Assembly: GCF_000513195.1 (NCBI RefSeq)
Contig: NZ_CBVI010000024.1
Span: forward strand, 25,362-89,361
DNA length: 64,000 nt
Direction: 5' to 3'
Origin: Bacteroides timonensis
Lineage (GTDB): Bacteria; Bacteroidota; Bacteroidia; Bacteroidales; Bacteroidaceae
Of this stretch, positions 42,784-51,257 are shown in pieces (positions within the stretch are counted from its first letter, which is position 1; each line of letters begins with the position of its first letter). Both the position numbers and the translations under genes were made by a program. The notes under the pieces are model-generated. The model made no database searches and was not told where the DNA came from. It was given only the letters and a program-made list of their open reading frames with translations.

Positions 42784-42870
42784 TATCTTTGCCAGGCTTC
42801 TAATTTTTAGGGGTTACGGAGCATTCGGTATTCTATTGCACCAACAAGTCGTTTACCGTCTGCTCCTTTT
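42784..42870 (+). ncRNA. Candidate small RNA opposite the NVEALA operon
   Basis: On the plus strand TTTC (42760-42763), 20 bases, then TATCTTTG (42784-42791) forms a Bacteroides-type promoter. Transcription would start near 42798. About 20-70 bases on, an interrupted stem (GGAGCA/TGCTCC at 42818-42823/42861-42866 and CGGTA/TACCG at 42826-42830/42854-42858) is followed by TTTT. No plus-strand gene follows, so an RNA of about 75 bases is the simplest reading. It would be antisense to the space between the first propeller gene and the second NVEALA gene. The hairpin could instead serve the minus-strand mRNA. Confidence 0.42.
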
Positions 42871-42888
42871 AATAATTTAATAATCACT

Positions 42889-43950
42889 CTACATACCATT
42901 CATATGGTATTCTATTATCGGTTCATCCTTATTCACATCCGTAGCTATGATAACTCCTTTCTGCTCATTTACCGAAATTCCATGGATATAGTGATCTAAG
43001 ACATACTTCCGAAGCGGTTCACCTTTCAGACCGAATACATAAATGTATTGTCCACCATCCGGTAAATTAATGCCCTGCTGTGCTTTCTGTTGAATATCCT
43101 TGAATTTACGACCCTGAAAAACAACATAAATAGCACTATCCGTCGCTTGTATATCACTAAATCCCATAATACCGGTCGGTATACCATACCCCTGAGCGAT
43201 CTGAAACTCGGGTTCACCATTAGGACCAACACAAGCTATGTACGTGCTATCTTTCAAGTTATAAATTTCAAGAACTTCTCCCAGTTGGGTAACTGCCACA
43301 AGTACGCCATTGCTCGGATTATAATCGATAAAGCTGCGCCATGCCTGCGCCAAAGCAGGACGGGCATTCTTCAAAGCATCCTTGTTGGCTGTGGGAATAG
43401 TACCTATTTTACGAAGTAACTTACCCTGCCGATTAACCAAAGAGAAACGACTGTCACCAGAATAATCGGGAATGATAAAAGTAGAATCATCATATTGCAC
43501 AAAATCCAGTGCCCGGAGTAATTCTTCATCCAGACTCACCACTTCCTGACGAAGCAATGAGTCTCCGGATGAAGCAAAACCTAACCGGGTTAATTCTGAC
43601 TTATTAGAATCAAGTATCCACAAAAAGTCTCCATCCCATCGAAGATTTTCAGCTGAAAGCATTTCTTCGGGAGCATCGCCTCGTTTGCCGAAAGAAGATA
43701 AGTAATGAAAGTCGGGATAGTGGAAAACATGAAAGAAATGTTCCGTTCCATGCAAATCAAGTACTACAGCCTTGTCATCTTGTACACGTACCCTATAAGG
43801 ATAACGGAACAAAGCTGTATCTAATGGCAAAGTCCAAGCTGTCAATTCTCTCACTTCGGGAAAGTCGGAATATGACATCATTCTCTCATCGGGCACAGAA
43901 GTGCATGCAGCGAAGAGAAAGACTAATAATATGCTAATAGAGGTCTTCAA
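42889..43950 (-). CDS. BF3164-type six-bladed beta-propeller lipoprotein
   Basis: The 353-residue lipoprotein has its signal at MKTSISILLVFLFAACTS (lipid Cys near residue 16). Propeller blades are recognisable in LRWDGDFLWILDSNKSELTR, FSLVNRQGKLLRKIG and GVLVAVTQLGEVLEIYNLKD. It is paired with the first NVEALA gene; its start overlaps the end of that gene by 17 bases, implying translational coupling. The ligand is unknown. Confidence 0.83.
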   Translation of the reverse strand: MKTSISILLVFLFAACTSVPDERMMSYSDFPEVRELTAWTLPLDTALFRYPYRVRVQDDKAVVLDLHGTEHFFHVFHYPDFHYLSSFGKRGDAPEEMLSAENLRWDGDFLWILDSNKSELTRLGFASSGDSLLRQEVVSLDEELLRALDFVQYDDSTFIIPDYSGDSRFSLVNRQGKLLRKIGTIPTANKDALKNARPALAQAWRSFIDYNPSNGVLVAVTQLGEVLEIYNLKDSTYIACVGPNGEPEFQIAQGYGIPTGIMGFSDIQATDSAIYVVFQGRKFKDIQQKAQQGINLPDGGQYIYVFGLKGEPLRKYVLDHYIHGISVNEQKGVIIATDVNKDEPIIEYHMNGM

Positions 43951-44176
43951 GGCTGTAACCAGTCATTACATATTTCACTTTAGTTTTCGAAAAAGGACAG
44001 TCAACATCACCCAGACCTAAACAGTTTGAGGGTACTCCTCCTTCACCCCAAGCTAAGGCTTCTACATTTTTCAGTAGTAAATCATCCATTTGCTTACCCG
44101 ATTTCTGACTACAAAAAGCAGTTATTGCACCAACTGCACACAAACCGATTACAGCAACTTTAATCTTGTTTTTCAT
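43934..44176 (-). CDS. NVEALA family peptide precursor, first copy
   Basis: The 80-residue precursor carries a hydrophobic leader (KIKVAVIGLCAVGAITAFC), a basic patch (QKSGKQ), NVEALA at 37-42 and a short Cys-containing tail (C52, C60). It is the first gene after a well-formed promoter (44246-44276) that stands beside a four-motif repeat array. It overlaps the propeller lipoprotein gene. Function is not known for the family; a secreted peptide or a surface-lipoprotein partner are both open. Confidence 0.88.
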   Translation of the reverse strand: MKNKIKVAVIGLCAVGAITAFCSQKSGKQMDDLLLKNVEALAWGEGGVPSNCLGLGDVDCPFSKTKVKYVMTGYSLEDLY

Positions 44177-44245
44177 GTTTCACTTATTTTTATATTAGAT
44201 ATCTATTATGAGACATACAAAACAGCATTGCCTCATTTTTTGCCC

Positions 44246-44276
44246 CAAAGGTAAATGAGTTTCTATATCAAACCAA
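44246..44276 (-). promoter_or_regulatory. Promoter of the NVEALA operon
   Basis: On the minus strand TTG (44274-44276), 20 bases, then TACCTTTG (44246-44253) fits the Bacteroides -33/-7 consensus. The leader before the first NVEALA gene is about 63 bases. Confidence 0.65.
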
Positions 44277-44284
44277 CTTTTTCG

Positions 44285-44338
44285 ACTTACCAAGACTTAC
44301 CAAGTTTAATTATACACCTTTTGGTAAGCGTTGGTAAG
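44285..44338. promoter_or_regulatory. Operator-like array: four phased copies of CTTACCAA
   Basis: Two tandem 10-base units ACTTACCAAG (44285-44304) face two inverted units TTGGTAAG at 10-base spacing (44321-44338). The array ends 8 bases upstream of the -33 box of the NVEALA promoter. Tandem direct repeats at helical-turn spacing next to -33 are the usual binding pattern of OmpR-type winged-helix regulators, and such a regulator is encoded directly behind the array. Confidence 0.65.
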
Positions 44339-44348
44339 TTCTTCTATC

Positions 44349-45464
44349 TTATGCTTCAGTGGGATTTTTCTCGATGAAATGGGGCATTTTCAAACAATAG
44401 TACTTATCTTCTTTTTCTACTATAAGAGAAGAGACATTTTTCAATGCTTCGCGTAAACGATGAATGGCAGCATGAATTTGACTGGAAGTTCCTTTCCCTT
44501 CCCATAATTTCTTATTCATTTCCTCCGCAGTCAGTCGATAATCTTTGGCACATAAAAAAAGCTTCAACAAGATTATTGTTTGCGGTTGTACCTGCCGCGT
44601 CTTTTCTCCATTCACCAAAACACCTTTTATCGAATCCAAAATAGTCCCATCGGCCAATTCATATAATCCGGTTTGCTCTACTACTTCTTCCAAATGCATT
44701 TTTCTTTCAACAACAATCGTTTTCTCCTGAATATGGACAACAGTTTCTTTCTTCACAAGCTTACATCGCAAAAACAAAGTAATCTGTTTATAATATGAGA
44801 AAAGAAGGAAGAAACAAAACCAAAGCAGAAGTAATATAATGATGGGCGGCCATACCTCCAATGCCTGCCACCAACTATAAGACACAAAACCTGTAGTTTC
44901 CACTTCACAACGAAAGCCTAGATAACGGGATAGCAAACTATCTCCCTCCAATATTTTTATACTATCGGGGGAACAGACGACAGAAGTTTGTTTCAACAAA
45001 TCCATTGTTGAAAGACGAATACCTGTATTAGCTTTAATTGATTTCCTTATCAATAGACTATTCCAAGATGTATTCAGCGTATCAGCATTCAGAGGATGCT
45101 CTTCAAGCACATAGCTGAGTAACATTCTTTTTTCGGTATCTTTGATAAGACTATTGTCAAATTTCACACGTGGTATCTCATAGTCGTGCGTTCCATACTT
45201 ACTCGTCAAAGTTACAGGACTTTGGAATGGACTTTCCAATGTTTTCATTTCAGGAGAATTAACACCTGCTACAAATGGCACAACAATATTCCCCCGTTTC
45301 TGCACTTCCTGTTGCAACGCCTTTACAAATGTTTCCTCTGCCTGCATATTCCACTCAGCCACCAGCTCCGAATAGTTACAGTAAAGCGTATATACGTATA
45401 TGCTTGTAACCACAGTGCAAAAAACAATCCCTCCCCAAAATAAATTTAACCTACTAAGTTTCAT
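44349..45464 (-). CDS. Membrane-anchored winged-helix transcriptional regulator of the NVEALA locus
   Basis: The 371-residue protein has two membrane segments (~8-28 and ~205-228, PPIIILLLLWFCFFLLF) enclosing a ~175-residue periplasmic sensor region. The cytoplasmic C-terminal part (~265-365) resembles an OmpR-type winged helix: VQPQTIILLKLFL, then AEEMNKKLWEGKGTSSQIH (recognition-helix region) and IHRLREALKN, with a final beta hairpin. The topology is like ToxR with the domain order reversed. It is the gene nearest the NVEALA promoter and the repeat array. The sensor ligand is unknown. Confidence 0.72.
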   Translation of the reverse strand: MKLSRLNLFWGGIVFCTVVTSIYVYTLYCNYSELVAEWNMQAEETFVKALQQEVQKRGNIVVPFVAGVNSPEMKTLESPFQSPVTLTSKYGTHDYEIPRVKFDNSLIKDTEKRMLLSYVLEEHPLNADTLNTSWNSLLIRKSIKANTGIRLSTMDLLKQTSVVCSPDSIKILEGDSLLSRYLGFRCEVETTGFVSYSWWQALEVWPPIIILLLLWFCFFLLFSYYKQITLFLRCKLVKKETVVHIQEKTIVVERKMHLEEVVEQTGLYELADGTILDSIKGVLVNGEKTRQVQPQTIILLKLFLCAKDYRLTAEEMNKKLWEGKGTSSQIHAAIHRLREALKNVSSLIVEKEDKYYCLKMPHFIEKNPTEA

Positions 45465-45653
45465 ACCATCTACATATTATTGCCTGTCAAACGTTTTATC
45501 CTACAAATATAACAAAAACAAAATACAGAAAAGCACAAAACACATCAATCACTCAGCATTTTTTATAAAACATCGCTTTGTTCCATTTCTCTTCTCCCAT
45601 CCACCCTATTCGCATCTCCTTCGCTCCTATAGAGAGAACAAAATAGCGAACTT

Positions 45654-45713
45654 GGTACGAAGAAGATCCAAGGAAGATCCAAGGAAGGTACGAAGGAAGG
45701 TACGAAGGAAGAA
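45654..45713 (+). repeat. Short tandem repeats (11-bp x2, 12-bp x2)
   Basis: GAAGATCCAAG occurs twice in tandem (45663-45684) and GAAGGTACGAAG twice (45685-45708), preceded by a related GGTACGAA. The gene-free interval 45465-45994 holds these repeats, the palindromic set at 45818-45894 and the acyltransferase promoter. Confidence 0.85.
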
Positions 45714-45817
45714 TTATTGTTCTTTTTTTCGTTTTTCGATATTCCGAAAAAACGGAGAATATTTCACCGACATCTCCCTATTACCCCTCCAGCAACCTCT
45801 TGTGAGGCATATTAAAA

Positions 45818-45894
45818 ATGGCTACACCCTTTGCCTCGGATGGCTACACCCTTTAGTGCAAATGGCTACACCATCCGGGACAAAGGGTGTAGCC
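45818..45894. repeat. Direct and inverted copies of GGCTACACCCTTTG
   Basis: Three direct copies of TGGCTACACC(CTTT) start at 45819, 45841 and 45863, at a 22-base period. An exact inverted copy (45881-45894) pairs over 14 bases with 45820-45833. This makes a REP-like hairpin cluster with no coding content. Confidence 0.85.
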
Positions 45895-45964
45895 CTGGCA
45901 AAAGCCGAATTACCGAATAATCTAAAAGTACGATAACCGGGTAGCATATCTAAATCAAATTATA

Positions 45965-45972
45965 TATCTTTG
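45965..45972 (+). promoter_or_regulatory. -7 box of the acyltransferase gene
   Basis: TATCTTTG lies 22 bases before the ATG at 45995. Confidence 0.5.
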
Positions 45973-45994
45973 CGGAAACAAAAATCCAACACCT

Positions 45995-46753
45995 ATGAAG
46001 ATACTTTATTATATTTACCAAATATGTTTTGCTTTACCAATTCTGTTGGTATTGACTATTCTCACGGCTTTGGTGACTATCGTCGGCTCTCTGATAGGCG
46101 GTGCACATATCTGGGGCTATTATCCCGGAAAAATATGGTCACAATTGATTTGTGTTTTCCTGCTGATTCCTGTAAAGGTGCGCGGCCGGGAGAAAATACA
46201 TAAACATACATCGTACGTATTCGTACCCAACCACCAGGGAGCGTTCGATATCTTCCTCATTTACGGATTTCTGGGGCGTAACTTCAAATGGATGATGAAG
46301 AAGAGCCTGCGGAAATTACCTTTCGTAGGGAAAGCCTGCGAAAGTGCAGGACACATATTTGTGGATCGTTCAGGTCCCAAGAAAGTATTGGAAACCATTC
46401 GCCAGGCAAAGGCTTCGCTAAAAGACGGAGTATCATTGGTGGTATTCCCGGAAGGTGCCCGTACTTTTACCGGACACATGGGATATTTTAAGAAAGGTGC
46501 ATTCCAGTTGGCAGATGAATTACAGTTGGAAGTGGTGCCGGTCACTATCGACGGATCATTCAAAATTCTGCCCCGCACGGGCAAATGGATACATCCGTAC
46601 CGCATGATACTGACTATTCACGATCCGATCCCGCCCAAAGGACAAGGTATAGAAAACATCAAGGCGACGATGGCCGAAGCCTACGCCGCCGTAGAAAGTG
46701 CTTTACCGGAAGAATACAAGGGAATGGTGAAAAATGAGGATCAGGACCAATAA
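45995..46753 (+). CDS. plsC: 1-acyl-sn-glycerol-3-phosphate acyltransferase (PlsC family)
   Basis: This 252-residue membrane-bound enzyme adds the second acyl chain in phospholipid synthesis. A hydrophobic N-terminal region (~5-35) is followed by the acyltransferase motifs NHQGAFD (HX4D) and FPEGAR, then VVPVTIDGSF. The ATG at 45995 gives the usual family length. It is a single gene with its own -7 box, converging on the DUF4369 lipoprotein gene. Confidence 0.9.
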   Translation: MKILYYIYQICFALPILLVLTILTALVTIVGSLIGGAHIWGYYPGKIWSQLICVFLLIPVKVRGREKIHKHTSYVFVPNHQGAFDIFLIYGFLGRNFKWMMKKSLRKLPFVGKACESAGHIFVDRSGPKKVLETIRQAKASLKDGVSLVVFPEGARTFTGHMGYFKKGAFQLADELQLEVVPVTIDGSFKILPRTGKWIHPYRMILTIHDPIPPKGQGIENIKATMAEAYAAVESALPEEYKGMVKNEDQDQ

Positions 46754-46763
46754 CTACAGGTAG

Positions 46764-47498
46764 TTAGTTCTGCGTAGCGGCGCTCTCCTCCATACGCCGA
46801 TGTTCCTCTATCAATTTCATATTCTCTTTAGCTTTATCGAGGAATTCCCTCACCAAAGGACTACTCTTGAAAGTTTGAGGGGCTGTACGGATGATATCCT
46901 CTATCTGCGGTGTCATGATGGGATAAGGCAGTGTACTGCACATCATCATGAATACGCTGGGACCAAGGACATTCTCATAATTGGTGGAAATGAACTCCTT
47001 GATATAGTCATTCATCTCTTTTACCAGAGCTTCTCCCTCCTGAGTCAGTTGTTCGTGGATGTCATCCAATGCGGCGCCATCCAATACCATACGTGCCTCT
47101 TTCTTTTCCAGTTCTTCAATCTTCAACTCAAGCGAATTACGCTTTTCGATGAATTCATACAAAGCATTGTTTAGCGGCGTACCTTTAGCGGTGAGTTGAG
47201 AGTTGGATATGGAGACTTCAATCTTACCGTTCTCAAGTACAAGAGGCATGATAGCCTCATCATTCATGTAGAGCGTCACCATCATTACAGAGTCCGACGG
47301 ACCACTCGTAGAGAACAAACCGTGTACCACTTCGGCGGAATCAATTGCTATCCACTGCCCGTCGCGGAGCGTTTTCAGGTATAACATCTTACCATCGAGG
47401 CTGGTCACCGATGACACACCCTCCACTTTATACTTGCGGCTGCACGAAGCAAAAAGCACGAGCAAAAGCATTAAGGGCAAAATACGGTTCACATTCAT
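46764..47498 (-). CDS. DUF4369-domain lipoprotein
   Basis: The frame extends upstream to 47579, but the Met at 47498 gives a normal lipoprotein signal (PLMLLLVLFASCSRK) and a 244-residue product; 47507 is also possible. Residues ~20-110 match DUF4369 (KMLYLKTLRDGQWIAIDSAE; ENGKIEVSISNSQLTAKGTP). The helical remainder corresponds to the region that, in related proteins, links to a thioredoxin domain, but no such domain is present here. It is a periplasm-facing lipoprotein of unknown role. Confidence 0.8.
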   Translation of the reverse strand: MNVNRILPLMLLLVLFASCSRKYKVEGVSSVTSLDGKMLYLKTLRDGQWIAIDSAEVVHGLFSTSGPSDSVMMVTLYMNDEAIMPLVLENGKIEVSISNSQLTAKGTPLNNALYEFIEKRNSLELKIEELEKKEARMVLDGAALDDIHEQLTQEGEALVKEMNDYIKEFISTNYENVLGPSVFMMMCSTLPYPIMTPQIEDIIRTAPQTFKSSPLVREFLDKAKENMKLIEEHRRMEESAATQN

Positions 47499-47659
47499 TC
47501 TAATCATGCAGGAAACGATTTTTATGAAACACGATACAAAGGTACAACCTATTCGGGCTGTAAAGAAACTTTTTATCAATATTTAATTTTTGCTCTCTTT
47601 TTTCCATTAATAATCCTTATAAGGAGGGAGAAAAGAAAGGATATTTCATTTAGTTTACT

Positions 47660-47667
47660 TATTTTTG
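47660..47667 (+). promoter_or_regulatory. Candidate -7 box of the sulfatase maturase gene
   Basis: TATTTTTG lies 52 bases before the ATG at 47720, with no clear -33 element. Confidence 0.35.
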
Positions 47668-47719
47668 CAGTGATAACTAACAAAATGTAAACCCTGTAAC
47701 TGAAACAAGATAATCTCCT

Positions 47720-48940
47720 ATGTCAACTTATGCTCCTTTTGCCAAGCCTCTTTATGTCATGCTGAAACCGGTAGGCGCCGTATGCAACCTTGCATGCGAT
47801 TACTGTTACTACCTGGAAAAGAGCAAGCTATACCAAAACAACCCTAAGCACGTTATGAGTGAGGAGTTGCTGGAAAAGTTCATTGAAGAATACATAAATT
47901 CGCAAACCATGCCGCAGGTAATGTTCACCTGGCACGGTGGAGAAACTTTGATGCGCCCGTTGTCCTTCTACAAAAAGGCCATGGAACTGCAAAAAAAATA
48001 TGCCCGCGGACGTACAATAGACAACAGCATACAGACCAACGGAACCATGCTGACGGATGAATGGTGCGAATTCTTTCGTGAAAACAACTGGCTGGTAGGT
48101 GTCTCTATCGACGGCCCGCAAGAATTTCACGACGAATATCGCAAGAATAAGCAAGGTAAGCCTTCTTTCGTAAAAGTAATGCAAGGCATCAATCTGCTGA
48201 AAAAGCATGGTGTGGAATGGAATGGCATGGCGGTAGTGAACGACTACAATGCCGATTATCCACTAGAATTCTACAACTTCTTCAAGGAGATAGGCTGCCA
48301 CTACATACAGTTCGCCCCCATCGTAGAGCGCGTATTCCGGCATCAGGACGGACGTCATCTGGCCTCACTGGCCGATCGTGAAGAGGTGGCCGAACTGGCG
48401 GATTTCTCCATCAGCCCTGAGCAATGGGGCAATTTCCTCTGCACCCTCTTTGACGAATGGGTGAAAAAGGATGTAGGCACCTATTACATTCAATTGTTCG
48501 ACTCTACCCTAGCCAACTGGATAGGCGAACAACCGGGCGTCTGCTCCATGGCAAAGACTTGCGGACATGCGGGAGTGATGGAGTTCAACGGAGACGTATA
48601 CTCCTGCGACCATTTTGTATTCCCCGAATATAAGTTGGGCAACATTTACCAGAAGACGCTGGTGGAGATGATGTATAGTGAAAAGCAGCAGGCTTTCGGA
48701 CAAATGAAGCAGCAATCATTGCCCACCCAATGCCGGGAGTGTGAATGGCTGTTTGCCTGCAATGGCGAATGTCCTAAAAACCGCTTCGCACGAACGGCAA
48801 GTGGCGAACCGGGACTGAATTATCTGTGTAAGGGATATCATCGCTTTTTCAGTCATGTAGCGCCATACATGGACTTCATGAAGAATGAACTGATGAACCA
48901 ACGTCCGCCTGCCAATGTAATGAATTTCATAAAACAATAA
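47720..48940 (+). CDS. Anaerobic sulfatase-maturating enzyme (radical SAM/SPASM)
   Basis: This 406-residue enzyme converts an active-site Cys or Ser of sulfatases to formylglycine. The radical SAM cluster ligands are C22, C26 and C29 ([14 protein letters not shown]). The C-terminal SPASM region binds two further [4Fe-4S] clusters through [20 protein letters not shown] and [19 protein letters not shown]. The opening matches the Bacteroides anSME family. Such enzymes are needed for mucin and glycosaminoglycan sulfatases. No sulfatase gene is adjacent, so it probably serves many targets. The S46 peptidase gene follows 19 bases downstream of its stop. Confidence 0.93.
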   Translation: MSTYAPFAKPLYVMLKPVGAVCNLACDYCYYLEKSKLYQNNPKHVMSEELLEKFIEEYINSQTMPQVMFTWHGGETLMRPLSFYKKAMELQKKYARGRTIDNSIQTNGTMLTDEWCEFFRENNWLVGVSIDGPQEFHDEYRKNKQGKPSFVKVMQGINLLKKHGVEWNGMAVVNDYNADYPLEFYNFFKEIGCHYIQFAPIVERVFRHQDGRHLASLADREEVAELADFSISPEQWGNFLCTLFDEWVKKDVGTYYIQLFDSTLANWIGEQPGVCSMAKTCGHAGVMEFNGDVYSCDHFVFPEYKLGNIYQKTLVEMMYSEKQQAFGQMKQQSLPTQCRECEWLFACNGECPKNRFARTASGEPGLNYLCKGYHRFFSHVAPYMDFMKNELMNQRPPANVMNFIKQ

Positions 48941-48959
48941 ATTGTATAAACAGATAACA

Positions 48960-51119
48960 ATGAAAATTAGAACCTACTTAGTAGCGCTAGCAGCGCTGGC
49001 GTTCGGCTCTACAGCACGTGCCGACGAAGGAATGTGGTTACTGCAACTGATGAAACAGCAGAACTCCATTGAGTTGATGAAAAAACAAGGTTTGAAACTG
49101 GAAGCGGATGATTTGTACAATCCGAATGGAGTATCACTGAAAGATGCGGTAGGTATCTTTGGCGGTGGTTGTACAGGTGAAATCATCTCACCGGAAGGAC
49201 TGATTCTGACAAACCATCATTGCGGATACGCTTCTATCCAGCAGCATAGCAGCGTGGAACACGACTATCTGACCGATGGTTTCTGGGCAAAAAACCGTGG
49301 TGAGGAATTGCCTACTCCGGGATTGAAATTCCAGTTCGTTGACCGTATCGAAGACATTACGGACATCGTGAACCAAAAGATCGCTGCCGGTGAAGTAACT
49401 GAAGTAAATGCACTCACCCGCCCGTTCCTCAATAAACTGGCTAAAGAATTGTTCGAGAAGAGCGATCTGAAAGGTAAAAAAGGCATTGAAGTACAAGCTT
49501 TGCCGTTCTATGCCGGAAATAAATTCTATTTGTTCTATAAGAAGGTGTACACAGACGTACGTATGGTAGCCGCACCTCCTTCTTCCGTAGGCAAATTTGG
49601 TGGTGAAACGGATAACTGGATGTGGCCCCGCCACACGGGTGACTTCTCCATGTTCCGTATCTATGCCGATGCTAACGGTGATCCCGCAGAATACGCAGCA
49701 TCAAATGTACCTTTGAAGACCCCCAAATATCTGCCTATCTCTATCAAGGGACTGGAAGAAGGCGACTATGCCATGATCATGGGTTTCCCCGGAAGCACAA
49801 GCCGTTACCTCACCGTATCGGAAGTAAAGGAACGTATGGAAGCACAGAATCAACCGCGTATCACTATCCGTGGCGCACGCCTCGCCGTGTTGAAAGAAGT
49901 GATGGCTGCCAGCGACAAAACTCGTATTCAATATGCCAACAAGTATGCCGGCAGCAGCAATTACTGGAAGAACTCCATCGGTATGAATAAAGCGATCATT
50001 GATAATGATGTACTGGGTACAAAGGCAGAACAGGAGAAGAAATTCGCAGAATTCGCTAAAGGTAAACCGGAGTATGAAGGTGTGGTAGAAAAAATCGATG
50101 CCATTGTAAACCGGACAATGCCGGTGACCGGTCAGTATTACTACCTGATGGAAGCATTCAGTGGTGCCATTGAATTCGGTAGCCCGTACATGGTTATGGA
50201 TAACCTGAAAAAGGGATTGGAAGAAAAGAACGACTCTCTCATCAATAAGTCTCTCGAACAGTTGAAAGAGGTCTTTGCTGACATCCATAATAAAGACTAC
50301 GATCATGAAGTAGACCGCAAAGTAGCCAAAGCTATCTTCCCGGTATATGCCGAAATTATTCCGGCAGAACAACGCCCGGCTTTCTATCAGACTATTGAAA
50401 AAGAGTTTAAAGGCGACTATAATGCCTATATTGATGCCATGTATGACAATTCCATCCTGGCAAACCAGGCCAACTTTGACAAGTTCATCAAAAAACCTAC
50501 GGTAAAAGCTATCGAAAAGGATCTGGCAACTCAATATTCACGCGCCAAGATTGAAAAACTGATGTCACTGGCACAGGAACTGAACAGTACTTCCAAAGAA
50601 CTGGCATTATTGCACAAAGCATATATCCGCGGACTGGGCGAAATGAAAGAACCCGTTCCTTCTTATCCGGACGCTAACTTTACCATTCGACTGACGTATG
50701 GTAACGTGAAATCATACAATCCGCGTGATGCCGTACATTACAAGTACTACACTACTACGGACGGTATTCTGGAAAAGGAAAATCCCGAAGACCGTGAATT
50801 CGTAGTTCCTGCCAAACTGAAGGAGCTGATACTGAAAAAAGACTTCGGACGTTATGCTCTGCCCAACGGTGATATGCCGGTTTGCTTCCTCAGCACAAAC
50901 GACATCACCGGTGGTAACTCCGGTAGCCCCGTGCTGAATGCAAACGGTGAATTAATCGGTACTGCTTTCGATGGCAACTGGGAGTCTCTCAGCGGTGACA
51001 TCAATTTTGATAATAACCTGCAACGTTGTATCAACCTGGACATCCGCTATGTACTGTTCATCCTTGAAAAACTGGGAGGATGCGAACATTTGATTAAAGA
51101 AATGAACATAGTTGAGTAA
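48960..51119 (+). CDS. S46 family dipeptidyl-peptidase, DPP7-like (hydrophobic P1)
   Basis: This 719-residue periplasmic serine peptidase starts at the Met at 48960, with a signal peptide cut near TARADEG. The His of the catalytic triad is in LTNHHCGY, and Ser654 is in GGNSGSP. The residue that sets P1 specificity in the S46 family is Gly at 672 (TAFDGNW), as in DPP7, which prefers hydrophobic residues; Arg here would indicate DPP11. It should remove dipeptides from oligopeptides taken up as nutrients. It is followed by a paralogue with the other specificity after a 20-bp hairpin. Confidence 0.9.
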   Translation: MKIRTYLVALAALAFGSTARADEGMWLLQLMKQQNSIELMKKQGLKLEADDLYNPNGVSLKDAVGIFGGGCTGEIISPEGLILTNHHCGYASIQQHSSVEHDYLTDGFWAKNRGEELPTPGLKFQFVDRIEDITDIVNQKIAAGEVTEVNALTRPFLNKLAKELFEKSDLKGKKGIEVQALPFYAGNKFYLFYKKVYTDVRMVAAPPSSVGKFGGETDNWMWPRHTGDFSMFRIYADANGDPAEYAASNVPLKTPKYLPISIKGLEEGDYAMIMGFPGSTSRYLTVSEVKERMEAQNQPRITIRGARLAVLKEVMAASDKTRIQYANKYAGSSNYWKNSIGMNKAIIDNDVLGTKAEQEKKFAEFAKGKPEYEGVVEKIDAIVNRTMPVTGQYYYLMEAFSGAIEFGSPYMVMDNLKKGLEEKNDSLINKSLEQLKEVFADIHNKDYDHEVDRKVAKAIFPVYAEIIPAEQRPAFYQTIEKEFKGDYNAYIDAMYDNSILANQANFDKFIKKPTVKAIEKDLATQYSRAKIEKLMSLAQELNSTSKELALLHKAYIRGLGEMKEPVPSYPDANFTIRLTYGNVKSYNPRDAVHYKYYTTTDGILEKENPEDREFVVPAKLKELILKKDFGRYALPNGDMPVCFLSTNDITGGNSGSPVLNANGELIGTAFDGNWESLSGDINFDNNLQRCINLDIRYVLFILEKLGGCEHLIKEMNIVE

Positions 51120-51152
51120 CAGACCACTCTATCGGGGAATGACCCTATAAGT

Positions 51153-51207
51153 GAATAGGAATGAAGTAACGAGTGAATTAGGTTCAGTCGTTACTTCATT
51201 CCTATTC
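51153..51207. repeat. 20-bp perfect inverted repeat between the two S46 genes
   Basis: Arms at 51153-51172 and 51188-51207 pair perfectly with a 15-base loop. A third, partial copy of CGTTACTTCATT follows at 51211-51222. There is no T-run, so it is a stem-loop or REP-like element rather than a clear terminator. Its GTAACGA core recurs in the repeats at 18978-19057. Confidence 0.88.
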
Positions 51208-51257
51208 AGCCGTTACTTCATTACCCCCCCTTAAAAACCCTTCTAAAGCACTTTTGT

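Noticed and set aside
45400..45936. 178-codon plus-strand frame through the repeat island
   Set aside because: It runs across tandem and inverted repeats and lacks any protein-family pattern.
49701..50534. 277-codon open frame antisense to the DPP7-like gene
   Set aside because: The sense frame carries all S46 motifs; the antisense product has a composition typical of shadow frames.
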